NCBI GenBank assembly: GCA_016191995.1 | Contig: JACPVA010000119.1 | Coordinates: 1-34,895, forward strand | Reading direction: 5' to 3' | Source of the DNA: Burkholderiales bacterium | GTDB taxonomy: Bacteria; Pseudomonadota; Gammaproteobacteria; Burkholderiales; Burkholderiaceae_C | Length of the DNA: 34,895 nt | Shown here: positions 8,566 through 16,447 of the stretch, in pieces | Numbering within the stretch: position 1 is the first letter of the stretch | Layout: each line of letters begins with the position of its first letter | Translations under genes and position numbers: made by a program | Notes under the pieces: generated by a model | What the model was told of the DNA's origin: nothing | The model's input: the letters and a program-made list of their open reading frames with translations, nothing else | Databases searched by the model: none

Positions 8566-8829
8566 GCGCGAGGCTCCTGCGGCGGGTGCGTCCCCAGGGG
8601 CGCCGGCCGGTTTCGCGACCGCTGAAACCGATACGGCGCTCGTCTGGCACTGCCGGCCTCGGCGGCGACGCAACGTCGCGGGGCGTCAGACACGCGCGGG
8701 CGATTGGACAGCGCATTCGGAACTGCGCCGCCCCCGACGAGGACATGCAGGCCTAGCCGCTTCGTCACCCGTGCCCGGCGCCTGCGCATGCGTTGCGGTG
8801 GGACGGTTCGGGACGGCAGGCAACTGCCC
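8566..8829. other. Intergenic stretch with no recognised feature
   Basis: About 260 nt between the convergent GST gene and the small minus-strand module. No open frame with family features, tRNA, convincing terminator hairpin with a U-run, or repeat was seen. Confidence 0.6.
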
Positions 8830-9057
8830 TCAGGCATCGCCGCCTTCCAGACGCCTGGGCCCTGCGCCGCCGCCGCCTCGCGGACCCCGTGCCAGAGCCA
8901 TCGCGGTCTCCCACTGGGCTTCGAGCCGAGTGATCCGTCGATCGTGATCGCGGAGTTCGCGCGCGAGGTCCTTCAAGGTGTCACCGGCACGCTTGACGTC
9001 GTCGGCGAGGCGAACAGCTTCCCGGATGGCGCTGAGCGCCTCGCTGAGCGCGCTCAA
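8830..9057 (-). CDS. Small coiled-coil protein, second gene of RHH module
   Basis: A 75-residue protein of unknown function. Residues about 1-50 form one strongly amphipathic, charged helix (SEALSAIREAVRLADDVKRA, then LKDLARELRDHDRRITRLEAQW) with heptad-like spacing. The C-terminal 20 residues are Gly/Arg-rich and probably disordered. Its ATG overlaps the stop of the upstream ribbon-helix-helix gene by 4 nt, so the two are translated together. Similar small proteins ending their helix in HDRRI-RLE are, in my recollection, found beside such RHH genes in mobile or accessory regions. No biochemical role can be assigned; an antitoxin-like or partner role is possible. Confidence 0.65.
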   Translation of the reverse strand: MSALSEALSAIREAVRLADDVKRAGDTLKDLARELRDHDRRITRLEAQWETAMALARGPRGGGGAGPRRLEGGDA

Positions 9058-9347
9058 GCAGCCGCCTTCGCATTGCTGGCGGCATCCGGCCTATGCGGCC
9101 TGGCTCGCAGTTCCTCGAGTACGGTCTCCGCTTCGTCGAGGCCGGCACGAAGCGACTTCTTGGCTTGCGCCACGGAAGTTCGCAGCTCTGCGACGAGCCC
9201 TTGCAACGCCGCTTCGTCGCTGCTCGGCCGTTGTTCGCAGCGAGCCCGCACCAGCTCCGCAACGCTGACGCCCTCGCGCTTGGCCTCCCTCGACAGGAAA
9301 GCCTTGAACTCGGGCGTGGTCAGAAGGGTCACTCGTTCGGTCTTCAT
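9054..9347 (-). CDS. Ribbon-helix-helix-type small regulator (CopG/Arc-like)
   Basis: A 97-residue protein that opens MKTERVTLLTTPEFKAFLSR, then EAKREGVSVAELVRARCEQ. This beta strand, helix, turn, helix pattern is the DNA-binding fold of CopG/Arc/MetJ-type repressors. A second charged helix (about residues 50-85, with AQAKKSLRAGLDEAETVLEEL) probably forms a coiled coil, possibly with the product of the overlapping downstream gene. The internal ATG at 9347 is preferred because the 11 residues before it are encoded by the promoter/palindrome region. A TTGACG-N17-TACCAT promoter and a 12-bp palindrome lie directly upstream, consistent with autoregulation. Fold and autoregulation are inferences. 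Confidence 0.7.
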   Translation of the reverse strand: MKTERVTLLTTPEFKAFLSREAKREGVSVAELVRARCEQRPSSDEAALQGLVAELRTSVAQAKKSLRAGLDEAETVLEELRARPHRPDAASNAKAAA

Positions 9348-9366
9348 GAGGTTCCCGACAAACGGC

Positions 9367-9378
9367 GCATGCGCATGC
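9367..9378. promoter_or_regulatory. 12-bp perfect palindrome, candidate operator of the RHH module
   Basis: GCATGCGCATGC is its own reverse complement. It lies immediately downstream of the -10 element of the RHH promoter, where a bound repressor would block transcription. RHH proteins bind short palindromes of this kind. The pairing with this particular protein is inferred. Confidence 0.5.
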
Positions 9379-9380
9379 AC

Positions 9381-9409
9381 ATGGTAATGTCGGCACCCAT
9401 GCCCGTCAA
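9381..9409 (-). promoter_or_regulatory. Sigma-70 promoter of the RHH module
   Basis: On the minus strand TTGACG (9409-9404) and TACCAT (9386-9381) are separated by exactly 17 nt, one of the best sigma-70-like promoters in the window. It points at the RHH gene starting at 9347. Confidence 0.6.
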
Positions 9410-9410
9410 T

Positions 9411-9436
9411 CGTCAGTGGCGTCCGTCAGTGGCGTC
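9411..9436. repeat. Tandem duplication, 2 x 13 bp
   Basis: CGTCAGTGGCGTC occurs twice head-to-tail without a gap. It falls at the 3' end of the brnA remnant and contributes to the loss of its reading frame. Confidence 0.85.
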
Positions 9437-9575
9437 CCCGCAGGGCACGCATCGGCACCATGGCCTTCAACTGCCTGGGGCTGTCGATCGGGGTCCGCCT
9501 CGGCAGCCGCCGTGATGATCCTGTCCTCCTCGACAGTCGGCACCTTGACGGGGGCCGCTCGGTTGGCTTGGACAT
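9426..9575 (-). pseudogene. brnA: Decayed BrnA-type antitoxin gene
   Basis: Read from the ATG at 9575, one frame begins MSKPTERPP. A neighbouring frame continues VKVPTVEEDRIITAAAEADPD, and the first frame resumes with PRQLKAMVPMRALRGRH before a stop at 9426. Joined across the frames these match the conserved body of BrnA antitoxins: an EED..I..A..ADPD block followed by QLKAMVP-ALRGRP. The C-terminal ribbon-helix-helix part that follows in intact BrnA is absent. Two compensating frame changes, one in a run of C, plus truncation at a 13-bp tandem duplication show it is not functional. The family match rests on remembered motifs. Confidence 0.6.
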
Positions 9576-9624
9576 AGTGCTTAACCTCGCGTCGATTCGC
9601 GCGCCTGAGGCTGATGATCCTCCT
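9574..9624 (-). pseudogene. brnT: 3' fragment of a BrnT-type toxin gene
   Basis: The minus-strand frame just upstream of the brnA remnant reads RRIISLRRANRREVKHY. This closely matches the C-terminal signature of BrnT ribonuclease toxins (R-IIS-R-AN-RE---Y). It lies in the order expected for the module (toxin first, its end overlapping the antitoxin ATG). Nothing upstream of it in any frame looks like the rest of BrnT, so the toxin has lost its N-terminal catalytic part. It also no longer stops near its normal end but reads into brnA. Confidence 0.55.
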
Positions 9625-9750
9625 GGACGAGCGACCGCCTAGCTGGCGGCAGCGCTGCGCGCGTTCGGGCCACCCTTTGGCGTCTCTGACCGTAAGCCGG
9701 CGCAGGGCAAGCTTCGCGCTGCGATGGCGCGCGCAAGTCCGCGAGTTTGT

Positions 9751-9827
9751 TGGTCGGGGTGACACGATTCGAACGTGCGACCCACTGCTCCCAAAGCAGT
9801 TGCGCTACCAGGCTGCGCCACACCCCG
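9751..9827 (-). tRNA. tRNA-Pro (anticodon TGG)
   Basis: A 77-nt cloverleaf on the minus strand. The acceptor stem is CGGGGTG paired with CACCCCG, followed by A and an encoded CCA. The D-arm contains AGCCTGGTAGCGC, the anticodon arm is ACTGC-TTTGGGA-GCAGT with TGG as anticodon, and the T-arm has GTTCGAATC. Its 3' end faces the small accessory islet (brnTA remnant and RHH module), the side on which integrative elements commonly insert. No second copy of the tRNA 3' end that could mark an attachment site was seen in the window. Confidence 0.97.
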
Positions 9828-9831
9828 AGGA

Positions 9832-10437
9832 TCAGGATTCTACGGCGCGCGCGTCGACGTCGATGATTTCGCCGCCGGCGGCTGCGGCAGCGCCTTCCGC
9901 CGCGCCATCCGGCGCCGGCAGCGCGAGCTGGCGCGCGACCTCGGCACACTGGCGGATGTGCAGCTCGCACATGTAACGCAAGGCCGAGTAGGTCAGCAGC
10001 GCGGAGACCGCCTGCCCGGCCAGCGGCACGTACTTCGCCGCCTGCTGCGTCGTCAGCCGCACGCCGACGAGCTTGAGCATGCGCAGCACCAGCTCGCGCG
10101 TCACGACCTTGCCGACCAGCATGCCGCCGCCGGCGCTGATCGCCTTGTAGACGACGACGCGACGGTCGGGCGCGAGGCGCTCGACCTGCTCGGGCGACAG
10201 GCCGAACTCGGCGCTGATGCGCGGCAGCAGCGCGACGAGGATGGCGACGTCGGTCGCCCAGTCCAGCCCCGGCAGCGGCACCGCCGCGACGCCGGCGGCG
10301 AGCAGCGCGCGCCGGCCGACCAGGCGCCGGCTGCGCGCGATCGCGGCGGCGATCGCGGGGTCGGCCGTGGCGTCCCTTGCGGCACTGCCGCGCGGACGTC
10401 GCTCAGGCGAGCGGCCGATCGCTGACGACGACGCCAT
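9832..10437 (-). CDS. Uncharacterised membrane-associated protein (DUF697-like)
   Basis: A 201-residue product. About 45 residues in is a hydrophobic stretch with GVAAVPLPGLDWATDVAILV, followed by FGLSPEQVERLAP, an amphipathic region (KAISAGGGMLVGKVVTRELV) and a second hydrophobic region (YVPLAGQAVSALLTYSALRYM). The tail is Ala/Gly-rich. The A..P-PG-DW..D pattern resembles the DUF697 domain found in YcjF-like and GTPase-associated membrane proteins, but I am not certain. The ATG at 10437 gives a 35-nt overlap with the end of rraA. No closer start (ATG, GTG or TTG) occurs before the conserved part. The gene ends 4 nt before the tRNA-Pro gene. Confidence 0.7.
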   Translation of the reverse strand: MASSSAIGRSPERRPRGSAARDATADPAIAAAIARSRRLVGRRALLAAGVAAVPLPGLDWATDVAILVALLPRISAEFGLSPEQVERLAPDRRVVVYKAISAGGGMLVGKVVTRELVLRMLKLVGVRLTTQQAAKYVPLAGQAVSALLTYSALRYMCELHIRQCAEVARQLALPAPDGAAEGAAAAAGGEIIDVDARAVES

Positions 10438-10897
10438 CGGCATCGGCACACAGCCAGTCGCCGGGGCGCACCCACACGCCCTCGATTTGCACCGCCACGT
10501 CGACGTCGCCGGCGCGCTTGCGCTCGGTCGGCATCGGGATCGTGGCCAGCGCCAGCATCCCGACCTCGGCCGCGGCCAGCTCGGCGACGTCGCGTACCGC
10601 ACCGTGGACGACGACACCGGCCCAGCCGTTGCGCGCCGCCGCAGCGGCGATATTGCCGCCGACCAGCGCCCGCCGCAGCGAGCCGGCTCCGTCGACGACC
10701 AGCACCGCCCCGTCACCGGGGCCTTCCAGCAGCGCCTTGACCGAGGTGTTGTCCTCGAAACAGCGCACGGTGCGAACGCGGCCGTGGAAGGCCTGCCGGC
10801 CGCCGAACTGGCGGAATACCGGCGGCAGCACGCGCAAGCCGCCATCGGTGTCGCCCTTGCGGGCGTCGCACAGGTCGCAGGTCGAGATCACGCTCAT
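10403..10897 (-). CDS. rraA: RraA-family protein: RNase E activity regulator / HMG-type aldolase
   Basis: A 164-residue RraA-like protein of normal length with the family core GGNIAAAAARNGWAGVVVHG followed by AVRDVAELAA and a C-terminal WVRPGDWLCADADGVVVS. In E. coli RraA binds RNase E and inhibits mRNA decay. Many homologues instead are 4-hydroxy-4-methyl-2-oxoglutarate aldolases (class II, using the G-x20-R-D motif and a divalent metal), and that motif is present here. Sequence alone does not separate the two. Upstream is the BON-LysM gene (19-nt gap); downstream it overlaps the uncharacterised membrane protein gene. Confidence 0.92.
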   Translation of the reverse strand: MSVISTCDLCDARKGDTDGGLRVLPPVFRQFGGRQAFHGRVRTVRCFEDNTSVKALLEGPGDGAVLVVDGAGSLRRALVGGNIAAAAARNGWAGVVVHGAVRDVAELAAAEVGMLALATIPMPTERKRAGDVDVAVQIEGVWVRPGDWLCADADGVVVSDRPLA

Positions 10898-10916
10898 CGC
10901 CCGGCCGCCGCGAGCC

Positions 10917-11417
10917 TCACTGCGGCGGGATGCGCAGCACCTGCCCCGGGTAGATCTTGTCCGGGTGCTTCAGCATCGGCTTGTTGGCCTCGAAGATCGC
11001 CGGATACTTGTTCGCGTCGCCGTAGAACTTCTTGGCGATCTTGGACAGCGTGTCGCCGCTGACGACGGTGTGGAACTGGGCCTCGGGCGCGGGGGTCTGG
11101 ACCGTCATCATGTCGTTGACCTTCTCGACCCCGGCGACGTTGCCGCAGCACAGCAGGATCTTTTCCTTGGTCGCCTGGTCGGCGACGCTGCCGTCGACGG
11201 TGACGGTGGCACTCGGGGCGTCGAAGGCGATATTCAGCCCGCCGGCGTCGATGCCCTGGGTCTTGATGTAGCCGCGGATCGCCTCGGCGGCAGCCGCGCT
11301 CATCGCCGCGACATTCTCCGGCGTCGGCGCCTTCTTGACCGCCTCCTCGGCGGCCTTGGCCTGGCCGATGCCGAACAGCTTCTCGCCGGCGTCCTTGATG
11401 AATCCGAGCAGTCCCAT
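10917..11417 (-). CDS. kbp: BON-LysM protein, Kbp/YgaU family
   Basis: A 166-residue protein. The N-terminus MGLLGFIKDAGEKLFGIGQA is followed by a BON domain (about residues 45-105) and a C-terminal LysM domain (about 115-164: TVVSGDTLSKIAKKFYGDAN, then YPGQVLRIP). The arrangement and wording closely follow E. coli Kbp (formerly YgaU), a small protein shown to bind potassium and to be induced under osmotic stress. The function here is by homology. The internal ATG at 11417 was chosen because a perfect AGGAGG lies 6 nt upstream; residues predicted before it have no homology. It has no signal peptide, as in E. coli Kbp. Confidence 0.93.
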   Translation of the reverse strand: MGLLGFIKDAGEKLFGIGQAKAAEEAVKKAPTPENVAAMSAAAAEAIRGYIKTQGIDAGGLNIAFDAPSATVTVDGSVADQATKEKILLCCGNVAGVEKVNDMMTVQTPAPEAQFHTVVSGDTLSKIAKKFYGDANKYPAIFEANKPMLKHPDKIYPGQVLRIPPQ

Positions 11418-11658
11418 GCTTTCCTCCTGAGGTGGTTGGGGGCGGTAACCCCGAGACTCTAGCGCAGCCCGGCCACGACGCCGTGACAAGGCAGCTGGGC
11501 GACGGAACCAGCGCGAGCGGGTCGCCACGACGAAGCGGCCCGCGCCGGCGAGCCGGCATGGCGATCACCCGGACGGCGTCGCGCGCGCACCCGGCGTCAT
11601 CGCCGAGCTCCGTAGGGTTGCGGCTTCCGGCGCGGGAATGCGCCTCGATCGGCCGCCC

Positions 11659-12138
11659 TCATCGCGACATGGGGCCCGAGTGCCCGTCCTGCGCGCTCGC
11701 CCCGGGCCGCACGAGCGGCGTGAAGCGCGCCTGCTCGGTCGCGCCGCCAGCCAGTGTCACCGACACGATCGCCTTCATGTCCGGCGTCGACGCATAGCGG
11801 CCGGATCCCTTCAACCGGTTGCCGCCGTCCGGCATCAGCGCGATGGACGTCCTGGTCTTGCCGAACAGGATCGTCGCAGTCCCCTTGGCCCCCACGGTCG
11901 GCAGCTCGGCGCCGGCGTGGTCCGTCAAGTAGACGATCACCGCGTTGTCCCGGGCCTCGACGCTGTCCTTGGCGACGACCAGCTCCAGGTGGTACGAACC
12001 CGCCGTTCGGAGCTGGCCGCCGTGCGGAGCGGCCTGCGTGTCGATGTGCCCGTCCGAATGCGCCATGGCATGGCCGGGGGTCAGGGCGAACAGGCCGGCG
12101 GCGGCCATCGCGGCCATCGCGATCTTGCGAATCTCCAA
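11659..12138 (-). CDS. Small periplasmic protein, last gene of the metal RND operon
   Basis: A 159-residue protein. It has a signal peptide (about residues 1-26, ending GHAMA) and a mature start HSDGHIDTQAAPHGGQLRT that is rich in His and Asp. A beta-rich domain follows (residues about 40-140) with YHLELVVAKDSVEARDNAVIVYL and TSIALMPDGGNRLKGSGRY. It follows the RND pump gene by 36 nt in the same direction. Similar small proteins close several copper/zinc RND operons, but no function has been established to my knowledge. A periplasmic metal-binding or chaperone role is inferred from the His-rich N-terminus and location. Confidence 0.75.
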   Translation of the reverse strand: MEIRKIAMAAMAAAGLFALTPGHAMAHSDGHIDTQAAPHGGQLRTAGSYHLELVVAKDSVEARDNAVIVYLTDHAGAELPTVGAKGTATILFGKTRTSIALMPDGGNRLKGSGRYASTPDMKAIVSVTLAGGATEQARFTPLVRPGASAQDGHSGPMSR

Positions 12139-12174
12139 GATGCTTCTCCTTCGGGTTGGAAAACCGTCGTTGCG

Positions 12175-15100
12175 TCAGTAGCTCGCTTGGCCATGCTCGG
12201 CGAGCAGTCGCTGCAGCGGCCGCTCGCCCCACAACCAGAACATCAGCGGCGTGAGCACGGTGTCGAGCATGGTGGAGCTGACCAGTCCGCCGAAGATGAC
12301 GACGGCGACCGGATGCAGCACCTCCTTGCCCGGCGCGTCGGCGGACAGCAGCAGCGGCATCAGCGCGAAGGCGGCGACCAGCGCGGTCATCAGCACCGGC
12401 GTCAGGCGCTCGAGCGACCCGCGAACGATCATTCGCTGGCCGAAGGACTCGCCTTCGAAGGCGCACAGGTTGATGTAGTGACTGATCTTCAGGATGCCGT
12501 TGCGGGTGGCGATACCGGTCAGCGTGATGAATCCGACCAGCGCGGCCACCGACAGCGGCTGGCCGGAGATCCACAGCGCCACCACGCTACCGACCAGCGC
12601 CAGCGGGATGTTGCCCATGATGATGGCCGTCAGCACCGCCGAGCGGTAGCGGCTGTAGAGGACCAGGAAGATCATGGTCAGCGACACCAGCGCCAGCAGG
12701 GCGATCAGCCGCGCCGCGTCCTCCTGCGCCTGGAACTGCCCTTCCAGCGCGGTGAAGTAGCCCTCGGGCATTGCGCGTGCGGCCAGCTCGGCCCGGATGT
12801 CCGCGATCACCTGCGACATGTCGCGGCCGTCGGTGTTGGCCGACAGCACGATGCGCCGGCGCGAGTTCTCGCGGCTGACCTGGTTCGGCCCTTCGCCGTC
12901 CTCGATGGTGGCCAGTCGCGACAACGGCACGTGCCCGGTCGGGGTCTCGATCAGGAGCGTGGGCAGCGCCTGCAGCCCGCGCCCGGACTCCGGCAGTCGC
13001 ACGACGAGGTCGAAGCGCCGGTTGCCTTCGACGATCTGGGTGATGCGCTCGCCCTCGATCACCTGCTCCAGCGAACGCAGCAGCGCTCCCGGCGCGACGC
13101 CGTGGCGCGCCGCCTGCTCGTAGTCCACGCGGATCTTGATCTGCGGGATGAGCACCTGCTTCTCGATCTGCAGATCCGTGATGCCGGCGATCCGGGACAG
13201 CCGCGCGCGCAGGTCCTCCGCCAGGCCGCGCAGCGTGTCCAGGTCGTCGCCATAGATCTTCAGCGCGATCTGCGCGCGCACGCCCGACAGCAGGTGATCC
13301 AGGCGGTGCGAGATCGGCTGGCCGACGTTGGTCGCCGCCGGCAGCCGGGCCAGGCGCGCGCGCAGCTCGCCGATGATGGCCTCGCGGCTGCGTGCCGAGG
13401 GCTCGAGGTCGACATCGAGCTCGCTGTAGTGCACGCCTTCGGCATGCTCGTCGAGCTCGGCACGGCCGGTGCGGCGGCCGACCAGGGTCACCTCGGGCAC
13501 CTGGGCGATGAGCTTCTCGGCCGCCTCGCCGATGCGGTTCGATGCCTCCAGCGAGGTGCCGGGGTCGAGCAGCAAGTTGACCGTCAGCGTTCCCTCGTTG
13601 AACGGCGGCAGGAAGGAGCGCGGAAAGTACGGCACGCTGGACGCCGCGGCGACCACCGCCACCAGGGCCACCGCGAGCAGCACCCGGCTGCGGCCGAACG
13701 ACCAGTGAAGCAGCCTGGCGTCCCAGCGCTTGAGCCCGTTCACCAGCGGGCTGTCGCCGGCGTGCAACCTCTTCATGCGCGGCAGCAGGTAGTACGCGAG
13801 CACGGGCGTCACCGTGACCGAGACGACCATGCTCGCGAGGATGGAGACGATGTAGGCCACGCCCAGTGGCGTGAACAGCCGGCCTTCGATTCCCGGCAGC
13901 ACGAACAGCGGCACGAACACCAGCACGATGATGAAGGTGGCGTAGACGATCGCCGAGCGCACCTCGAGGGTCGCCGCCGCGATCACTTCGACCACCGGCC
14001 GCGCGGAGGGCTGTGCGCGGTTGATCTTGAGCCGGCGCAGCACGTTCTCGACACCCACGACCGCGTCGTCGACCAGCTCACCGATGGCGATCGCCAGCCC
14101 GCCGAGGGTCATGGTGTTGATCGACAGCCCGACGTAGCGGAAGACCAGCGCCGTCGCCAGCAGCGACAGCGGAATCGCCGCCAGCGAGATGAGCGTGGTG
14201 CGCACGTTGAGCAGGAACAGGAACAGGATCACCGCAACCAGGATCGCGCCGTCGCGCAGCGCCTCCTCGACGTTGGCCACCGAGTTCTCGATGAAGTTGG
14301 CCTGCTTGAAGAGGAACTGCGGCGCCTCGACGCCTGGTGGCAGGCCCTTGCGAAGCTCGTCGAGTGCACGCTCGACCTCGCGCGTGAGCTGCACGCTGTC
14401 GGCCGCGGGCTGCTTCTGCACCGACAGGATCACCGCCGGCCGGCCGTTGTAGCCGGCGTCGCCGCGCTTGATCGCGGGCGCGACCATCACCTCGGCCACC
14501 TGGTCGAGCAGGATCGGCTGGCCGCTCTTCACGGCGACCACCAGGCTGCGCAGGTCCTCGATGCGGCTGGTGCGACCGATCTGGCGGATCAGGTATTCGC
14601 GGCCCTGCGACTCGAGAAAGCCCCCGCTGGTGTTGGCGCCGAAGTCCCTCAGCGCCTCTTCCAGCCGCTCGCGCTCCACACCCAGCGCCTGCAGCTGCGA
14701 CGGCTCGATCTCCACGCGGTACTGCCGCACCTCGCCGCCGATCGGGATCACCTGCGCGATGCCGGGAACCGTGAGCAACCGCGGCCGCATGACCCAGTCG
14801 GCATACTCGCGCACCTGCATCGGGCTGACCTTGGCCGGGTCGGCGGGCAGCGCGATCAGCAGGATCTCGCCCATGATCGACGAGATCGGACCGAGCTGGG
14901 GCACGATGCCCTCGGGCAGTTGCTCGCGCACCAGGTTCAGCCGCTCGCTGATCTGCTGGCGGTTGCGATAGGTATCCGATCCCCACTCGAACTCGACGTA
15001 GACGATCGACAGGCCGACGCCGGAGACCGAGCGCACCCGGGTCACGCCGGGCATGCCGTTCATGCTCGACTCGATGGGGAAGGTGACGAGCTGCTCCACC

Positions 15101-15279
15101 TCCTCCGGCGCCATGCCGCCGGCCTCGGTCATCAGCGTCACCGTCGGCTTGTTGAGGTCGGGAAAGACGTCCACCGGCATCTGCCGCACCGTGAGCGCGC
15201 CGTAGATCACGAGCAGCAGCGAGACCCCCAGGACGATCAGGCGCTGCTTCAGGGCAAGCCGGATGATCGCGTCGAACAT
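12175..15279 (-). CDS. Heavy-metal efflux RND permease (CusA/CzcA family)
   Basis: A 1034-residue proton-driven inner-membrane exporter of the HME-RND class. The start is typical ([39 protein letters not shown]). Twelve TM segments and two periplasmic porter loops are present. TM4 carries [15 protein letters not shown]: Asp404 and Glu411 match the proton-relay Asp and Glu, but the first Asp of CzcA (DFG-type) is replaced by Ala, as in CusA. Where CusA has its Met573 segment (APMEM) this protein has EGVHYSE (about 614-620), so it is not a canonical Cu(I)/Ag(I) pump. GAGG-type ribosome-binding site; 4 nt after the adaptor gene. The copper context favours Cu or Ag, but the ion is not proven. Confidence 0.94.
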   Translation of the reverse strand: MFDAIIRLALKQRLIVLGVSLLLVIYGALTVRQMPVDVFPDLNKPTVTLMTEAGGMAPEEVEQLVTFPIESSMNGMPGVTRVRSVSGVGLSIVYVEFEWGSDTYRNRQQISERLNLVREQLPEGIVPQLGPISSIMGEILLIALPADPAKVSPMQVREYADWVMRPRLLTVPGIAQVIPIGGEVRQYRVEIEPSQLQALGVERERLEEALRDFGANTSGGFLESQGREYLIRQIGRTSRIEDLRSLVVAVKSGQPILLDQVAEVMVAPAIKRGDAGYNGRPAVILSVQKQPAADSVQLTREVERALDELRKGLPPGVEAPQFLFKQANFIENSVANVEEALRDGAILVAVILFLFLLNVRTTLISLAAIPLSLLATALVFRYVGLSINTMTLGGLAIAIGELVDDAVVGVENVLRRLKINRAQPSARPVVEVIAAATLEVRSAIVYATFIIVLVFVPLFVLPGIEGRLFTPLGVAYIVSILASMVVSVTVTPVLAYYLLPRMKRLHAGDSPLVNGLKRWDARLLHWSFGRSRVLLAVALVAVVAAASSVPYFPRSFLPPFNEGTLTVNLLLDPGTSLEASNRIGEAAEKLIAQVPEVTLVGRRTGRAELDEHAEGVHYSELDVDLEPSARSREAIIGELRARLARLPAATNVGQPISHRLDHLLSGVRAQIALKIYGDDLDTLRGLAEDLRARLSRIAGITDLQIEKQVLIPQIKIRVDYEQAARHGVAPGALLRSLEQVIEGERITQIVEGNRRFDLVVRLPESGRGLQALPTLLIETPTGHVPLSRLATIEDGEGPNQVSRENSRRRIVLSANTDGRDMSQVIADIRAELAARAMPEGYFTALEGQFQAQEDAARLIALLALVSLTMIFLVLYSRYRSAVLTAIIMGNIPLALVGSVVALWISGQPLSVAALVGFITLTGIATRNGILKISHYINLCAFEGESFGQRMIVRGSLERLTPVLMTALVAAFALMPLLLSADAPGKEVLHPVAVVIFGGLVSSTMLDTVLTPLMFWLWGERPLQRLLAEHGQASY

Positions 15280-15283
15280 CGCC

Positions 15284-16438
15284 TCACCTCACCAGCGCCA
15301 GCAGGCCGGCACCTTCGGTCACGACGCGCTCGCCATCGGCGAGCCCGTCGACCACCGCCGCTCGCGCGGCGTCCAGTGGCGCCACCTTCACGCGACGCTG
15401 AACGAAGCGCTCGGCGCCATCGCGCACCCACACCGCGGTCTCGCCGGCGCCGACCTTGACCTGCGCCGCCAGCGTCAAGGCCGCGCCCTTGACGGTGCGC
15501 GAGGTCTGGGCGAGCACCGTCAAGGGCTGACCCACGGCCAGCGGCGCGGTCGCGGATTCGACACGAAACAGCAGCGGCAGCGCCTGCTCGCGCAACTGCC
15601 GGCTGCCGCCGAGAAACCGCAGCTCCAGCATGCCGCCGGCCACCGGGGCCTGGGCGCGCGAGATGCCCTCGACGAGCGCCGCGTCATAAGCCAGTGCCTC
15701 GACCAGCAAACGTGCCGGATCGATCACCTCGAAGAGGGTCTCCTTGGCGTCCACCACCTGCCCGGCCATCATGTGGGCCGCGCTGATCACGCCGGACACC
15801 GGGGCGCGCAAAGCCTCCGCCGCACCGAGTCCGGCAGCCATGGCGGCGCGGCGCTGCTTCAGGCCCTGCGCCTCGAGGCGCGCGGCCTCGATGGCCGAGC
15901 GCGACACGCTGCCGTCCAGCTGCTCGTAGCGCTCCCGCTTGCGCTCGGCGATGGCGAGCTGCGCGTCGATCTCGTCGAGCCGGGCCTGCTGATCCGCGCG
16001 CTCGATGCTGCTGGCCACCGGGCGCAGGATGGCCAGCACCTGCCCCCGCGTCACCTTCTGGCCCACCGTCGGCAGCCCGCCAGCGACGGGACCGATCCGA
16101 CCCGCCTGCGTGGCCTGCACGCGCCCGCTGGCGTTCGGATCGGCGATGACCTTGCCGTTGAACTCGACCGTGGCGGCCAGGTCCCCCGCCGTGACGACCA
16201 CGTGGCGCAGGCCGAGCTCGCGCTGCACCGCCTTGGGCACGAACAGGCTGCCATCGGGCAGCCGCCGCGCCGAGACGGCCTCGCCGGGCGGGCCGAAGGA
16301 AGCGGGCCTGGCGCTCGCCGGCGGCTGGCTGTCCTGGGAATGGTCCTCCCCGCCATGGGCCAGGACAGGACCGCAGAATGCTGCGACGAACAACGCCGCG
16401 GCGACGGTGAAGAGCTTGGATTTCATTTGGTGATCCAT
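15284..16438 (-). CDS. Heavy-metal RND adaptor (CusB/CzcB-type membrane-fusion protein)
   Basis: A 384-residue periplasmic adaptor. Signal peptide to about residue 27 (PVLA), then [11 protein letters not shown], a His/Asp/Glu-rich mature N-terminus likely to touch metal. Next are a barrel-like segment with [17 protein letters not shown], a lipoyl half-domain ([20 protein letters not shown]), a short helical hairpin (about 120-185), the second lipoyl half ([20 protein letters not shown]) and C-terminal beta domains. It would couple the RND pump to the TolC-type channel. A second in-frame ATG four codons in (16426) leads directly into the signal peptide and is an equally good start; neither has a strong ribosome-binding site. 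Spaced 4 nt from the pump gene. Confidence 0.93.
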   Translation of the reverse strand: MDHQMKSKLFTVAAALFVAAFCGPVLAHGGEDHSQDSQPPASARPASFGPPGEAVSARRLPDGSLFVPKAVQRELGLRHVVVTAGDLAATVEFNGKVIADPNASGRVQATQAGRIGPVAGGLPTVGQKVTRGQVLAILRPVASSIERADQQARLDEIDAQLAIAERKRERYEQLDGSVSRSAIEAARLEAQGLKQRRAAMAAGLGAAEALRAPVSGVISAAHMMAGQVVDAKETLFEVIDPARLLVEALAYDAALVEGISRAQAPVAGGMLELRFLGGSRQLREQALPLLFRVESATAPLAVGQPLTVLAQTSRTVKGAALTLAAQVKVGAGETAVWVRDGAERFVQRRVKVAPLDAARAAVVDGLADGERVVTEGAGLLALVR

Positions 16439-16447
16439 GGCGTTCGA

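Noticed and set aside
9614..9976. Plus-strand frame with GDTIRTCDPLLPKQLRYQAA
   Set aside because: This is the well-known spurious translation of a tRNA gene read antisense (tRNA-Pro at 9751-9827), not a protein.
10438..10845. N-terminal 136 codons of the long frame ending at 9832
   Set aside because: They are an out-of-frame shadow of rraA; only the part from 10437 has a plausible protein pattern.
11638..15459. A 1273-codon plus-strand open frame
   Set aside because: Antisense shadow of the heavy-metal RND gene, with the same low-complexity composition.
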